DNA of 64,000 bases, taken from contig NZ_KB905852.1 of NCBI RefSeq assembly GCF_000381065.1, positions 1 to 64,000 on the forward strand. The letters run 5' to 3'. The number at the start of each line of letters is the position of its first letter. Within the stretch, counting starts at the first letter, position 1. Source of the DNA: Propionispira raffinosivorans DSM 20765. Its GTDB lineage: Bacteria; Bacillota; Negativicutes; Selenomonadales; Selenomonadaceae. The position numbers were made by a program, and so were the translations under genes. Shown here one piece after another: positions 34,714 through 43,594 of this stretch. The notes beneath the pieces are model-generated. The model made no database searches. It saw only the letters and a program-made list of their open reading frames with translations, and was not told where the DNA came from.

Positions 34714-35526
34714 GTGTATCGGATCGTTAAGGTTTTGAATAATAATGGATTGTTGACACTCGACGAAGCGAATAGAGAAATCATTTTGCTCGGTAAAGGA
34801 ATTGGTTTTTGCAAAAAAAATGGTGAACGTATCGATCATATTAAAGATGCAAAAATCTATGAGCTGGTTTCTCGTACCAATATATCTGCATTGCAGATGG
34901 TAAATGGAATTGCACCAGCCTACATTGAAATTACGGCACGGATTATTGATGAAGCTGAATTGCAGTTTGAAAAAATAAATCATGATATTCTGCTGCCTAT
35001 GGCTGATCATATTGCTTTAGCAGTAAAACGTGCCAAGGAGGGGAAAGAACTGCCCAATCCCTTTCATCAGGATATCATGGCTATGTTTCCCGATGAATAT
35101 AAAGTAGCAGAAAAAGGCAGACAAATTATCAAAGAAATCTCGGGGACAACAATTTCTGAAGATGAAGCTGGTTATATTACATTGCATATCCATGCGGGGT
35201 TATCAGATGAAAATGTATCCGAAGGTTTGAACACAGCCCGCTTAGTAAAAAAAACGATTGGGACAATAGAAGCTGAATTAAAAAAAACTTTTGTTAAAAA
35301 TTCTTTAGGCTACAATCGACTGGTAAGTCATATCCGTTATATGATTGTGCGCATCATCAAAGGTGAACGTGTGAATATTGATATGGAGAATTATGCGAAG
35401 CAAAGTTTTCCCAAAGCTTATGTACTGGCCCAAGTAATTTGTGAGGATTTGGCCCAAGAGCTTGGGCGAAATGTGGCACAGGAAGAAATTGGTCTGCTTG
35501 GTATGCATATCCAGAGGGTTTTATAA
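34714..35526 (+). CDS. glcT: BglG/GlcT-type PRD transcription antiterminator
   Basis: RNA-binding antiterminator of 270 residues. The N-terminal co-antiterminator domain (MYRIVKVLNNNGLLTLDEAN; ILLGKGIGF) is followed by two PRDs with conserved His residues (DHIALA, LHIHAG; SHIRYMI, GMHIQRVL). It is switched by PTS phosphorylation of the PRDs. GTG start with AAGGGGG upstream. It lies immediately after ptsG, whose leader carries a matching RAT element, so autoregulation of glucose uptake is the natural reading. Confidence 0.9.
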   Translation: MYRIVKVLNNNGLLTLDEANREIILLGKGIGFCKKNGERIDHIKDAKIYELVSRTNISALQMVNGIAPAYIEITARIIDEAELQFEKINHDILLPMADHIALAVKRAKEGKELPNPFHQDIMAMFPDEYKVAEKGRQIIKEISGTTISEDEAGYITLHIHAGLSDENVSEGLNTARLVKKTIGTIEAELKKTFVKNSLGYNRLVSHIRYMIVRIIKGERVNIDMENYAKQSFPKAYVLAQVICEDLAQELGRNVAQEEIGLLGMHIQRVL

Positions 35527-35628
35527 AAGCAGATAGAAGTTCCAAAACGTTTTACAGATGAAATAGAATGGCAAATGATTTTGCGGAAAACTGTATCTAT
35601 AGTTGCCAGGTTACATTATGAAAATGAT

Positions 35629-35648
35629 GCAAGCTGGCAGCTTTTTTA
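35629..35648 (+). terminator. weak terminator after glcT
   Basis: A five-base stem (AAGCT / AGCTT) with a GGC loop is followed by TTTTTTATA, about 100 bp after the glcT stop. Confidence 0.4.
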
Positions 35649-35802
35649 TATTGTGTTTTCGTGTGTAGAAATTTCCATTATTTTTGGTAGCATAAAAATC
35701 AATAAAATCCGTGTGTTATAATTTATCTTTGTATGATATAATGAAGAAACTATATGTTTTTCAGAGAATTCTGGATTACGGATACAATTTATGGATGTCT
35801 GT

Positions 35803-35856
35803 AAAGAGACAGTTTTGTTAATATAATGGTATATTAATGGGCTGTCTCTTTTTATA
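35803..35856 (+). terminator. nested hairpin with U-tract ahead of chemoreceptor gene
   Basis: AAAGAGACAG (35803-35812) pairs perfectly with CTGTCTCTTT (35842-35851), and an inner palindrome TTAATATA-ATGG-TATATTAA sits in the loop. TTTTTATAA follows. It ends about 55 bp before the chemoreceptor start, so it may be a leader attenuator, like those ahead of the chemoreceptor at 21910 and bacteriohemerythrin. An extended -10 (TGATATAAT, 35734-35742) lies upstream. Confidence 0.6.
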
Positions 35857-35907
35857 AATAGTATGGAATTCAAGGAATTTTTAGTGATTCAGGTATGGAG
35901 GGGTATT

Positions 35908-37596
35908 ATGAATTGGAATCTTAATAAAAAAATCATTATGGCTTTTGCTGCTGTCATAGCAATTGTAGCGGTTATGAGTGCATTTACCTATTATGAGGTA
36001 GGGCAGCTCAATCAGATGCATATCCAAGCGGCTCGAAGCCATATGGAAAAAATGTCTTTAGCGCAAGGGATCAGTGCTGATATTGCGAATGAAGCAGTTG
36101 CGATGCGGCGTTTTAATTTCACGGGTGATACAAATGATATTACGGTATTCAATACATATCGCACGCAGTCTGAGGATAAATTGAAACAGTTAGAAAGTAT
36201 TTTATCTGTGGAAAAAAATAAAATAATCGTTGCGAGGATACATCAAGGCAAAGCAGAATATGAAAGTATTGCGGAAAAGTCTTTTATTGCTAAAAAAGAA
36301 AATAATATCAATGAAGTAAGCCGTTATATGTCAGAGGCGGGACGTCCTTACAAGGCAGCCATGGAAGCTTCCATACAAATGATAAGCAATGTCGATGATT
36401 TTGTAAAAACCGATGAGCAGCTTACAAATGAGCAGGTTGTTTCGATTCAGCGAATGCTGTTAATTGTTAATATTTTTGTTGCAGTCATCGCATTAGGTAT
36501 TGGGAAATACATCAGTCGGAAGATTTCTCGTCCGGCACAGGCGGTCAGCCGGGCCGCATCTGCTATTGCAGCAGGTGACTTATCGCAGCCTGATGTTTTA
36601 GTGGATACGAATGATGAAATTGGTGAGCTTGGGCGTTCATTTAATCAAATGAAGAAGAACTTGTCTGAAGTAATGCGAACGGTAGCCAATACAGCTGAGC
36701 AGGTGGCTGCTTCATCGGAAGAACTGACATCAAGTGCAGAACAGTCAGCGCGTGCTTCTGAACAGGGGGCACAGGCGATAACGGCTGTTGCAGAAAGTGC
36801 GACCCATCAACTAAAGTCGATCGACCATACATCAGCGGTTGTGCAGACTCTTTCGGCTGGACTCGAAGAGGCTGCTGCCAGTGTCAATGAAGTAACCGAA
36901 CAGTCTTCACAAGCTTCGCAAGCGGCAGTCGATGGAGCTCAGGCGGTTACAAAAGCCGTAACGCAAATGAAATATATTGAAGAAACGGTAACTTTTTCTT
37001 CAAAGGTAGTCAGTAAACTTGGTGAAAGTTCAAAGGAAATTGGTCAGATTATAGAAACGATTTCAGGAATTGCGGCACAGACAAATCTTTTGGCACTCAA
37101 TGCGGCTATTGAGGCTGCCAGAGCCGGTGAACAAGGCCGTGGTTTTGCTGTCGTCGCAGAGGAAGTTCGTAAATTGGCAGAACAATCGCAGGGCGCGGCG
37201 AAACAGATTACAATATTGATCGATGGTATCCAAACCGATACAGTCGATGCAGTAACTGCTATGGAAAATGGTACGAAAGAAGTTGCCATAGGAGTGGATG
37301 TGGTTGAGGTTACAGGGACGGCTTTTGAACATATCAAGAGTATTGTTTTTCGTGTAGCCGATCAGATGAAGGAAATGTCGACAGTTATCGATCATATGGC
37401 CGAAGGAAGCCAGCAGATTGTTGTGGCAGTTGGTGAAATTGATCGTAAAAGTAAAGTGGTAGCTGCTGAATCGGAGCATGTAGCTGCTGTTACAGAAGAA
37501 CAATCTGCTTCTGCGCAAGAGATTGCAGCTTCCAGCAATGCCTTAGCGGAAATGGCCCAGAACATGCAAAAAGCAGTGCACCGGTTCCTTTTTTAA
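35908..37596 (+). CDS. methyl-accepting chemotaxis protein, 4HB sensor
   Basis: Chemoreceptor of 562 residues. After a signal anchor (about 9-29) comes a mainly helical sensor of about 150 residues (four-helix-bundle type, with [19 protein letters not shown]), a second membrane segment (about 192-212), HAMP, and a signalling domain with [20 protein letters not shown] near residue 385. The start at 35908 follows GGAGGGG; a frame from 35863 was rejected. The ligand is unknown. Confidence 0.92.
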   Translation: MNWNLNKKIIMAFAAVIAIVAVMSAFTYYEVGQLNQMHIQAARSHMEKMSLAQGISADIANEAVAMRRFNFTGDTNDITVFNTYRTQSEDKLKQLESILSVEKNKIIVARIHQGKAEYESIAEKSFIAKKENNINEVSRYMSEAGRPYKAAMEASIQMISNVDDFVKTDEQLTNEQVVSIQRMLLIVNIFVAVIALGIGKYISRKISRPAQAVSRAASAIAAGDLSQPDVLVDTNDEIGELGRSFNQMKKNLSEVMRTVANTAEQVAASSEELTSSAEQSARASEQGAQAITAVAESATHQLKSIDHTSAVVQTLSAGLEEAAASVNEVTEQSSQASQAAVDGAQAVTKAVTQMKYIEETVTFSSKVVSKLGESSKEIGQIIETISGIAAQTNLLALNAAIEAARAGEQGRGFAVVAEEVRKLAEQSQGAAKQITILIDGIQTDTVDAVTAMENGTKEVAIGVDVVEVTGTAFEHIKSIVFRVADQMKEMSTVIDHMAEGSQQIVVAVGEIDRKSKVVAAESEHVAAVTEEQSASAQEIAASSNALAEMAQNMQKAVHRFLF

Positions 37597-37652
37597 ACCA
37601 AAGGGAAATTATAAGTTCGCATAGAAAAAATAGTACTTTAGCAATAAATAGC

Positions 37653-37702
37653 AAAAAACACATCAGTTCCCATTTTCAGATGGGGTAGCTGGTGTGTTTT
37701 TT
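37653..37702. terminator. bidirectional terminator between convergent genes
   Basis: AAAAAACACATCAG and CTGGTGTGTTTTTT form the outer stem and CCCAT/ATGGG the inner one. It separates the chemoreceptor from a convergent minus-strand gene. Confidence 0.8.
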
Positions 37703-37726
37703 ATTTGTAAAAGTCCTGTAGATGAT

Positions 37727-38269
37727 TTAGTTATTTTCTAATAAGAGATATTTTAATAGGTTTGAGATACTCGTATAATAGGGCTTTGGATAATTAAAAC
37801 GCCAGCTTAAGGTGTCAAGATTATTTAGTTGGTGTTCAATAAGAAAAATTTCTTTGTTGATTTTATTTAAATCAGAAACGATTATTTTTTCTAAATCAGA
37901 TGCATTTTCAGTATGGGCGATTTCATTTTGCCAAGAGGGTGAGTGCTGTGGAATGTAGTTTATTTTGATAATATTTTCCTTGATATCAAAAGCAAATCGC
38001 AAGGAAAGGTGGAATTGCAGGTTATTATATTTGTTGGCTGTATTTTCTAAAATAATAGTATGTTCTTTATAGCTCATAATGTGTTTTGTCGGGGATTCTT
38101 CAGTCAAAGTAAATGGGAAATTATTGCTTTCAAAAAACGCATCGAATTCAGCGAAGATCGTTTTTTTGAAAGCGGTAATCTGTTCATTGAATTTTTGGTC
38201 CCATTTATCTAATAAGAGAATTTTTTCTTCTTTTTTTTGTTCTAAAACAAATAATTGCCGAATATCCAT
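37727..38269 (-). CDS. hypothetical cytosolic protein, 180 residues
   Basis: Not recognised. There is no signal peptide or membrane segment. The N-terminus (MDIRQLFVLEQKKEEKILLL) is helical and charged, possibly coiled coil; the middle (HTIILENTANKYNNLQFHLS) looks beta-rich. The start at 38269 follows GAGGAG; an ATG five codons earlier overlaps that ribosome site and was rejected. Monocistronic. Confidence 0.6.
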   Translation of the reverse strand: MDIRQLFVLEQKKEEKILLLDKWDQKFNEQITAFKKTIFAEFDAFFESNNFPFTLTEESPTKHIMSYKEHTIILENTANKYNNLQFHLSLRFAFDIKENIIKINYIPQHSPSWQNEIAHTENASDLEKIIVSDLNKINKEIFLIEHQLNNLDTLSWRFNYPKPYYTSISNLLKYLLLENN

Positions 38270-38463
38270 TGGAAAACTCCTCATTTGTACGAATTATTTT
38301 TAAATTATACCATATATTCGCACTATTTTAAATCATCTATAGTAAGTTGTATTAAATATTCTATATGCTAATCGTCAGGAATGAGGCATAGGCTAAATTT
38401 CTTTCATGCATTATATATTATTAAAAATAGTATATCAGATACTTATTTGCGGTTGCGCACAGG

Positions 38464-38491
38464 TTGACATTTCACAATTTTGTCATATTTT
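38464..38491 (+). promoter_or_regulatory. promoter of the BASS leader
   Basis: TTGACA (38464-38469), 16 bp, TATTTT (38486-38491). It lies 44 bp before a short leader frame and about 250 bp before the BASS transporter gene. The gap 38270-38463 shows nothing recognisable. Confidence 0.45.
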
Positions 38492-38534
38492 AGTAGTAAA
38501 ATAAAATAAATTGATTTAGCAGGAGGGCTTGGTT

Positions 38535-38591
38535 TTGCTTATTGTGTTACTTATCGTATTTTCGCTTTGTTTATTAGATTTTCATTGTTAA
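38535..38591 (+). CDS. possible 18-residue hydrophobic leader peptide
   Basis: A TTG start seven bases after AGGAGGG opens MLIVLLIVFSLCLLDFHC and a stop. The ribosome site is among the best in this region, which makes the short frame notable. The peptide is almost entirely Leu/Ile/Val/Phe. A terminator-like hairpin follows at 38692, before the transporter gene, so this could be a translated attenuator leader or a small membrane peptide. Frame and ribosome site are the only evidence. Confidence 0.4.
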   Translation: MLIVLLIVFSLCLLDFHC

Positions 38592-38691
38592 TTCATGATT
38601 CATTTAAACTTTCATTTTCTTGAGTTTTTATATTCCTGCTTGTTTTTATTGTAACAGTATTATATAATTAATTTTAAAATTTTAATTAAGT

Positions 38692-38721
38692 GACTTTTGG
38701 TAATATACAAAAGTCGTTTTG
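38692..38721 (+). terminator. attenuator-like hairpin before the BASS gene
   Basis: GACTTTTG (38692-38699) pairs perfectly with CAAAAGTC (38708-38715), followed by GTTTTG. It lies between the leader peptide and the transporter ATG at 38739. Confidence 0.55.
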
Positions 38722-38738
38722 TACGGGAGTGCTGAATT

Positions 38739-39704
38739 ATGATAAATAATATTGCTGGAATAATTACAAGACTTTTTCCTTTATGGGTGATCGTTTTTGC
38801 TGCAGCGGCTTTTTTGTTTCCAGAACCATTTAAACCTTTTGCCGGATCAATTTCATATCTGTTGGGGCTAATTATGCTTGGCATGGGACTTACAATGACC
38901 TTGGGCGATTTTAAATTAGTTCTTACGCGCCCTAAAGATGTTGCGTATGGTGTGCTTTTACGTTACCTTGTTATGCCGACGGTGGCTTTTGGTGTGGCAA
39001 AGGTCTTGGATTTACCACCTTTGCTGGCGGCGGGACTTATTTTGGTGGGTGCCTGTCCAAGTGGTACGGCTTCAAATGTTATGACGTTTATTGCGAAAGG
39101 CGATACTGCACTTTCTGTTACGATTTCCAGTGTTAATACTTTACTGGCTCCGATTGTTACGCCTTTTATTTTTTTATGGCTGGCTGGTACTTTGATTCCA
39201 ATTCAAGCCGATGCATTATTGATTGATATTTTAAAAATAGTTTTATTCCCTATAGTTTTAGGCTTATTGTTGCGAACTTTTTGTTATTCGTTTGTGAAGC
39301 AAATTATGACGTTGATTCCACTGATTTCGGTCGTGGCAATTATTGCAATTATTACGATTGTTGTGGCACTAAGCGCTGCTAAACTGGTGACGATTGCGGC
39401 GATTGCTTTCGTGGCGGTTGCATTGCATAATGGATTTGGCCTTAGTCTTGGTTATGGTATTTCCCGTTTGGTTGGGATGCCGCACAAAAAAGCAAAAGCA
39501 GTTTCCTTTGAAATTGGTATGGAAAATTCAGGCCTGGCGGTGGCTCTGGCAATTGCGCATTTAGATCCAGTCGCAGCAATTCCAGGGGTGATTTTTAGCG
39601 TTTGGCACAATTTCACAGGTTCATTGCTGGCTGGTTACTGGGGAGCAAAAGATGAAATAGAACCTACGATGGTTGAAACTGTGGATCTGGATTCAAAAGT
39701 TTAA
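38739..39704 (+). CDS. bile acid:sodium symporter (BASS) family transporter
   Basis: Membrane carrier of 321 residues with about nine or ten helices. GACPSGTASNVMTFIAKGD and the late EIGMENSGLAVALA are the two crossover motifs that bind sodium in this family. Bacterial members carry pantoate, ketoacids and other organic anions as well as bile acids; the substrate here is unknown. Ribosome site GGGAGTG. A leader peptide frame and attenuator-like hairpin precede it. Confidence 0.87.
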   Translation: MINNIAGIITRLFPLWVIVFAAAAFLFPEPFKPFAGSISYLLGLIMLGMGLTMTLGDFKLVLTRPKDVAYGVLLRYLVMPTVAFGVAKVLDLPPLLAAGLILVGACPSGTASNVMTFIAKGDTALSVTISSVNTLLAPIVTPFIFLWLAGTLIPIQADALLIDILKIVLFPIVLGLLLRTFCYSFVKQIMTLIPLISVVAIIAIITIVVALSAAKLVTIAAIAFVAVALHNGFGLSLGYGISRLVGMPHKKAKAVSFEIGMENSGLAVALAIAHLDPVAAIPGVIFSVWHNFTGSLLAGYWGAKDEIEPTMVETVDLDSKV

Positions 39705-39720
39705 AAAACATAAAATAAAA

Positions 39721-39758
39721 GGAAGTATAGGCGTATAGGAAGCTATACTTCTTTTTAT
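39721..39758 (+). terminator. BASS gene terminator
   Basis: GAAGTATAG (39722-39730) and CTATACTTC (39743-39751) form a 9-bp stem followed by TTTTTATTTG. Confidence 0.85.
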
Positions 39759-39914
39759 TTGTGTATAAATTGAATTTTACGATAAAATTTTAAATTGTTT
39801 TTCCTAGTTATGTTCGAAATTTCTTGATTTTTCTGTAGAAAAATATAGAATTTATGGTAGTATATACAATAAAAGCTTGTTTTAATTTTTACATACAAAG
39901 GAAGGGGCGTTATT

Positions 39915-40544
39915 ATGCAGAGACTTTTAGATGGAATCATGAAATTTAGACGTGGAGATTTTGAAACGCATCGGGAGTTATTTCAAAAATTGAAATCACA
40001 ACAAAAACCACAAACTTTGTTTATTACATGCTCCGATTCTCGTATTGATCCGAATATGATTACGGGCAGTTTGCCCGGTGAATTGTTTATTATTCGTAAT
40101 ATTGGCAATATTGCACCGCCGTATCGTGAATCAACTGAATACTTGGCAACGACGTCAGCTGTTGAATACGCAGTACTTTATTTAAATGTCAGCGATATAA
40201 TTGTTTGCGGGCATTCTAATTGTGGTGGTTGCGGCGCTGTTTTGGCTGAGAAAGATCCATTGGATGATACGCTGCCTCATATCAAAAAGTGGCTTGAACT
40301 GATGGAACCGGTGAAAGATCGTGTTATGAAACGGATTCCAGAAACGGATTTAGCAGCGCGGCAATGGATGATGGAGCAGGCCAATGTTGTTGAACAGTTG
40401 ACTCATTTGATGACATATCCTTATATTTATGAAAGAGTAATGCAAGGAAAATTGAAACTGAGTGGCTGGCATTATATTATCGAAACGGGCGAAATTTTTA
40501 TTCATGATAAAGAAACAGGTGAATTTTTGCTGGGGAATGCGTAA
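39915..40544 (+). CDS. beta-class carbonic anhydrase
   Basis: Zinc enzyme of 209 residues interconverting CO2 and bicarbonate. The ligand set is complete: Cys and the Asp-Arg dyad in CSDSRIDP (about 39-43), then His and Cys in CGHSNCGGCGA (about 100-103). Plant-type beta-CA length. Ribosome site GGAAGGGG. It supplies bicarbonate for carboxylations in the cytosol. Monocistronic. Confidence 0.93.
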   Translation: MQRLLDGIMKFRRGDFETHRELFQKLKSQQKPQTLFITCSDSRIDPNMITGSLPGELFIIRNIGNIAPPYRESTEYLATTSAVEYAVLYLNVSDIIVCGHSNCGGCGAVLAEKDPLDDTLPHIKKWLELMEPVKDRVMKRIPETDLAARQWMMEQANVVEQLTHLMTYPYIYERVMQGKLKLSGWHYIIETGEIFIHDKETGEFLLGNA

Positions 40545-40576
40545 ATTGAAGCAGTAAGATCGGATAGAGGTTCATT

Positions 40577-41146
40577 TTATTCTTTTTTTGCATAGATCCC
40601 GCCATAGGTGCATTTATGAAAAGCGTCAACGGCATTATGTTTGTTTTCCTGTAACCATAACATAAAATCCGCTGGGCTGTCATTTGGCTGAGACCAGTAG
40701 TCCGTTTCAAATTTGGCGGCAATTTTTTGACCTAAACCGACTGTTAAACCGATACGATCATCCGGGCAGCGAATGAAAACGGTTGAAGCAGCAATATCAA
40801 TTTGATTTTCCAATGCGGTTTTATATGTCATAAATATAAAATCACGGCAGATCGTCTGCATTCGTAATTTCGCATCAGCGGATGTATCATTTAATGTAAA
40901 TTTACATAATATGATAAATTGATTTGGATTTGAAGTAAGTGGTTTTATTATAATGTTACCGTTCGCTTCTGGCGGCAGGGTTGGATACAAGGCCTTTCGC
41001 ATGACCGTGGCTTTCTCGTTTGCAGCTTGTGTCGCGGGCGTTATTTCACTAGAAAAAGTGTTTTGGATAAATTTTGCATTTGTAAAAAATAATATAGTAC
41101 CACATATACAAAACAAGAACGACATAAGATATAAAAATTTTTTCAT
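40577..41146 (-). CDS. hypothetical exported or membrane-anchored protein
   Basis: 189 residues, not recognised. A hydrophobic N-terminal segment (MKKFLYLMSFLFCICGTILF) looks like a signal anchor or uncleaved signal. The rest is soluble, with FMTYKTALENQIDIAASTVF and DRIGLTVGLGQKIAAKF. The start at 41146 has GAGGTG upstream; the frame can be extended three codons to a GTG that overlaps this site and was not used. Convergent with carbonic anhydrase. Confidence 0.6.
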   Translation of the reverse strand: MKKFLYLMSFLFCICGTILFFTNAKFIQNTFSSEITPATQAANEKATVMRKALYPTLPPEANGNIIIKPLTSNPNQFIILCKFTLNDTSADAKLRMQTICRDFIFMTYKTALENQIDIAASTVFIRCPDDRIGLTVGLGQKIAAKFETDYWSQPNDSPADFMLWLQENKHNAVDAFHKCTYGGIYAKKE

Positions 41147-41231
41147 AGGGTACACCTCAAAATATATAATGAATTAAAGAATCCAGCATGGACTGTCTAT
41201 CAGCAAAAGACGATAGGAGGGTTATATAGAT

Positions 41232-41274
41232 AAATACCTTTCGCCTTAGTTTTGTTCTAAAGCGAAAGGTATTT
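41232..41274. terminator. bidirectional terminator
   Basis: A perfect 13-bp stem: AAATACCTTTCGC (41232-41244) and its inverse (41262-41274). It lies 20 bp after the CBS gene stop on the minus strand. Confidence 0.75.
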
Positions 41275-41293
41275 GATGTCCGACTGATAACAT

Positions 41294-41707
41294 TTAGATG
41301 ACTTTGCGTTTTGAAAAATTCGCGTAATATTCGATAATCTCACGGCGGCGAATCATGCCAATGAAAATATTTTGATCATCCACTACCGGAACAAAATTTT
41401 GCGCGATTGCCAGTGATAATAAGTCTTCCATTTCGGCACTGATTTGCACGACTTGATTCGTTATTTGATGCGGAATTTTTTTTATCTTAATTTGTTCCGT
41501 ATCATGAAATGAGAAGCCAGAGGCATTTTTTAGTTTCCAGAGCAGGTCCCCTTCAGTCAAAGTACCGGCATATTTTCCATCATCATCAATCAGTGGAATC
41601 GCTGTATACCGGTGATATTCCATTTTTTCGAGTGCTTGTCGCATACTGGCATTTGAATTTAGCCAAACGACATCTTTTTTTGGAATTAAAAAAAAGGCAA
41701 TATTCAT
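41294..41707 (-). CDS. CBS-domain protein
   Basis: Stand-alone pair of CBS motifs, 137 residues. YHRYTAIPLIDDDGKYAGTL followed by TEGDLL, and NFVPVVDDQNIFIGMIRRRE, are the two CBS repeats that fold into one Bateman module binding adenine nucleotides. No catalytic domain is attached, so it is probably a regulatory or energy-sensing protein of unknown partner. Ribosome site AAAGGAGA. Confidence 0.85.
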   Translation of the reverse strand: MNIAFFLIPKKDVVWLNSNASMRQALEKMEYHRYTAIPLIDDDGKYAGTLTEGDLLWKLKNASGFSFHDTEQIKIKKIPHQITNQVVQISAEMEDLLSLAIAQNFVPVVDDQNIFIGMIRRREIIEYYANFSKRKVI

Positions 41708-41925
41708 AGAGTTTCTCCTTTGCTATGTAATGTAACAAAATGAAAGATAAGTACGAACGGATAGCGAAGAAAAACCGTATTCAATTATTTACTTCTAGTA
41801 TACATTTTTGCAATACAGAACACAATATGGATTGCAAAAAATTTGCTCTTAGAAAAATTTATAATCGTATCACTTGACAAAAGGTCATATAATATTATTA
41901 GGAAGAAAAAAGAGAGGTTATAATT

Positions 41926-42798
41926 ATGACAAGAAATGATTTGTGTTGGTGCGGCAGCGGTCGTAAATATAAGAAATGCCATTTGAGTTTTGATGAAAAG
42001 ATAAAAAATATTCCTTTGGATATATTAAAAGGTCAGGTTCGACCACCTAAAAGTATAATTAAAAATGATATAGACATTGAAGGAATTCGCAAGAGTTCGG
42101 CGATCAATAATGCGGCTTTGGATTTAGTAGGCGCCAATATAAAAGTTGGAATTGATACAGAAACGCTCAATCAGCTCGCCCATAATTTTATTATTGAACA
42201 GGGTGGTATTCCAGCGTGTCTGAATTTTGAAGGATATCCAAAGAGTATTTGTATTTCGATTAATGATGTAGTGTGTCATGGAATTCCATCAAAAAAAACC
42301 ATTCTCAAAGAGGGTGATATTGTTAATGTTGATATCACAACGATACTAGATGGTTATTATGCCGATGCATCAAGGATGTTTATTGTTGGAAAGGCTTCTG
42401 TAGAGGCCGAAACCTTAGTGCGAGTAGCCAAAGAATGTATGGAACTTGGTATTGCAGCGATTAAACCTTGGGGATTTTTAGGCGATATTGGTGCAGCCGT
42501 TGAAGCGCATGCGCATGCGCATGGCTACTCTGTTGTAACGGAACTGGGCGGACACGGTGTTGGAAAACAATTCCATGAAGAACCGTTTGTTCCCCATACT
42601 GGTGAAAAAAACACAGGTATGTTGTTAGTACCTGGGATGGTATTAACGGTTGAACCGATGATTAATATTGGTAAATACAAAGTGATTGTTGATAGAAAAG
42701 ACAATTGGACGGTTTATACAAAAGACCATTCCTTGTCAGCACAATGGGAAAAAACACTTTTGATTACCGAAGACGGCGTCGAAGCTTTATCAGAATAA
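41926..42798 (+). CDS. map: methionine aminopeptidase type I with N-terminal SEC-C zinc motif
   Basis: Enzyme of 290 residues that removes the initiator Met. Residues 1-20 hold a SEC-C metal-binding motif (CWCGSGRKYKKCH); then comes the pita-bread fold with metal ligands in VDITTI, DASRMF, GGHGVGKQFHEEP, VEPMI and the late Glu in LLITE. A SEC-C extension is known in a subset of bacterial MetAPs and may dock the enzyme on ribosomes. It is monocistronic, not next to adk/secY, so it may be a second map copy. Ribosome site GAGAGG. Confidence 0.92.
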   Translation: MTRNDLCWCGSGRKYKKCHLSFDEKIKNIPLDILKGQVRPPKSIIKNDIDIEGIRKSSAINNAALDLVGANIKVGIDTETLNQLAHNFIIEQGGIPACLNFEGYPKSICISINDVVCHGIPSKKTILKEGDIVNVDITTILDGYYADASRMFIVGKASVEAETLVRVAKECMELGIAAIKPWGFLGDIGAAVEAHAHAHGYSVVTELGGHGVGKQFHEEPFVPHTGEKNTGMLLVPGMVLTVEPMINIGKYKVIVDRKDNWTVYTKDHSLSAQWEKTLLITEDGVEALSE

Positions 42799-42816
42799 GA
42801 ATTTTTTCTTTAGCGG

Positions 42817-42851
42817 AAAACTGTTCATCATAATGATGAACAGTTTTTTTT
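42817..42851 (+). terminator. map terminator
   Basis: A perfect 14-bp stem AAAACTGTTCATCA / TGATGAACAGTTTT running into eight or more T. Confidence 0.92.
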
Positions 42852-42878
42852 TCGCTAAAATATAAATAATTCAAATTT

Positions 42879-42897
42879 GATATTGAAAATCATTATC
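42879..42897. promoter_or_regulatory. Fur box
   Basis: GATATTGAAAATCATTATC matches the 19-bp Fur consensus at 17 positions. It lies about 80 bp before the DUF3793 gene, so the DUF3793-flavodoxin pair is probably derepressed under iron limitation, which fits a switch from ferredoxin to flavodoxin. Confidence 0.8.
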
Positions 42898-42975
42898 AAA
42901 TAAACTATAATAGAAAAAGACAAATCAATAAATAGACGAGTTATTGATAAATTTTATTATATGAGGAGCAACTTT

Positions 42976-43545
42976 ATGGTTGAAAACAGGAAATTTGAAC
43001 AATTACTGGCCCTGCATTGTGCACCAACTCTTGCTGGCATTAAAGTTGGCAATTTGATTACCGTACAAAAACGAAAAATGAATGATTTTTTCAGTTTATT
43101 ACAGGAATATGAAAAATGTTTAAACTGCAAAGGCATTTTTTTTGAGGTTCTTTCAGAAAGTCCACATTATTTTCTTGTTCTTGTTTATCGTAAAACTGCT
43201 TTAGCGCAAATTTTAACACAGCCCCCAAATAGAGATTTGCTTTTATCTTTAGGTTATCGACAATCCGATGGTGTCGAAGAATGTCTTATATATCTTAAAA
43301 TTAGGATGCAGCTGAAAAAAACATTTCCCCATGAAATTGGTTTGTTTTTGGGCTATCCATATGCAGATGTTATTGGGTTTATTGAAAATAAAGGGCAAAA
43401 ATTTAAACTTTGTGGCTACTGGAAAGTTTATTCGGATATCCATGCAGCTGAAAAACTTTTTGAACGTTATACAAAATGTAGTGATGTTTTTTGCCGACGG
43501 TTGAATAATGGAACATCCATTATCGAGTTAGCAAGAGCCGTGTAA
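42976..43545 (+). CDS. DUF3793 family protein
   Basis: 189-residue cytosolic protein of the DUF3793 type found in anaerobic Firmicutes. FPHEIGLFLGYPYADVIGFI and KFKLCGYWKVYSD are the family core; Cys residues near LHCAPTLAGIKVGNL and ECLIYL may bind metal or cofactor. Function is unknown. The ATG at 42976 follows AGGAG; an ATG at 42961 overlaps that site and was rejected. It is followed by a flavodoxin gene and preceded by a Fur box, so it belongs to an iron-limitation response. Confidence 0.75.
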   Translation: MVENRKFEQLLALHCAPTLAGIKVGNLITVQKRKMNDFFSLLQEYEKCLNCKGIFFEVLSESPHYFLVLVYRKTALAQILTQPPNRDLLLSLGYRQSDGVEECLIYLKIRMQLKKTFPHEIGLFLGYPYADVIGFIENKGQKFKLCGYWKVYSDIHAAEKLFERYTKCSDVFCRRLNNGTSIIELARAV

Positions 43546-43594
43546 AGCAAGTCATTACATAGTATTAGAAAAATAAAAATGAGGAGCGATAGCA

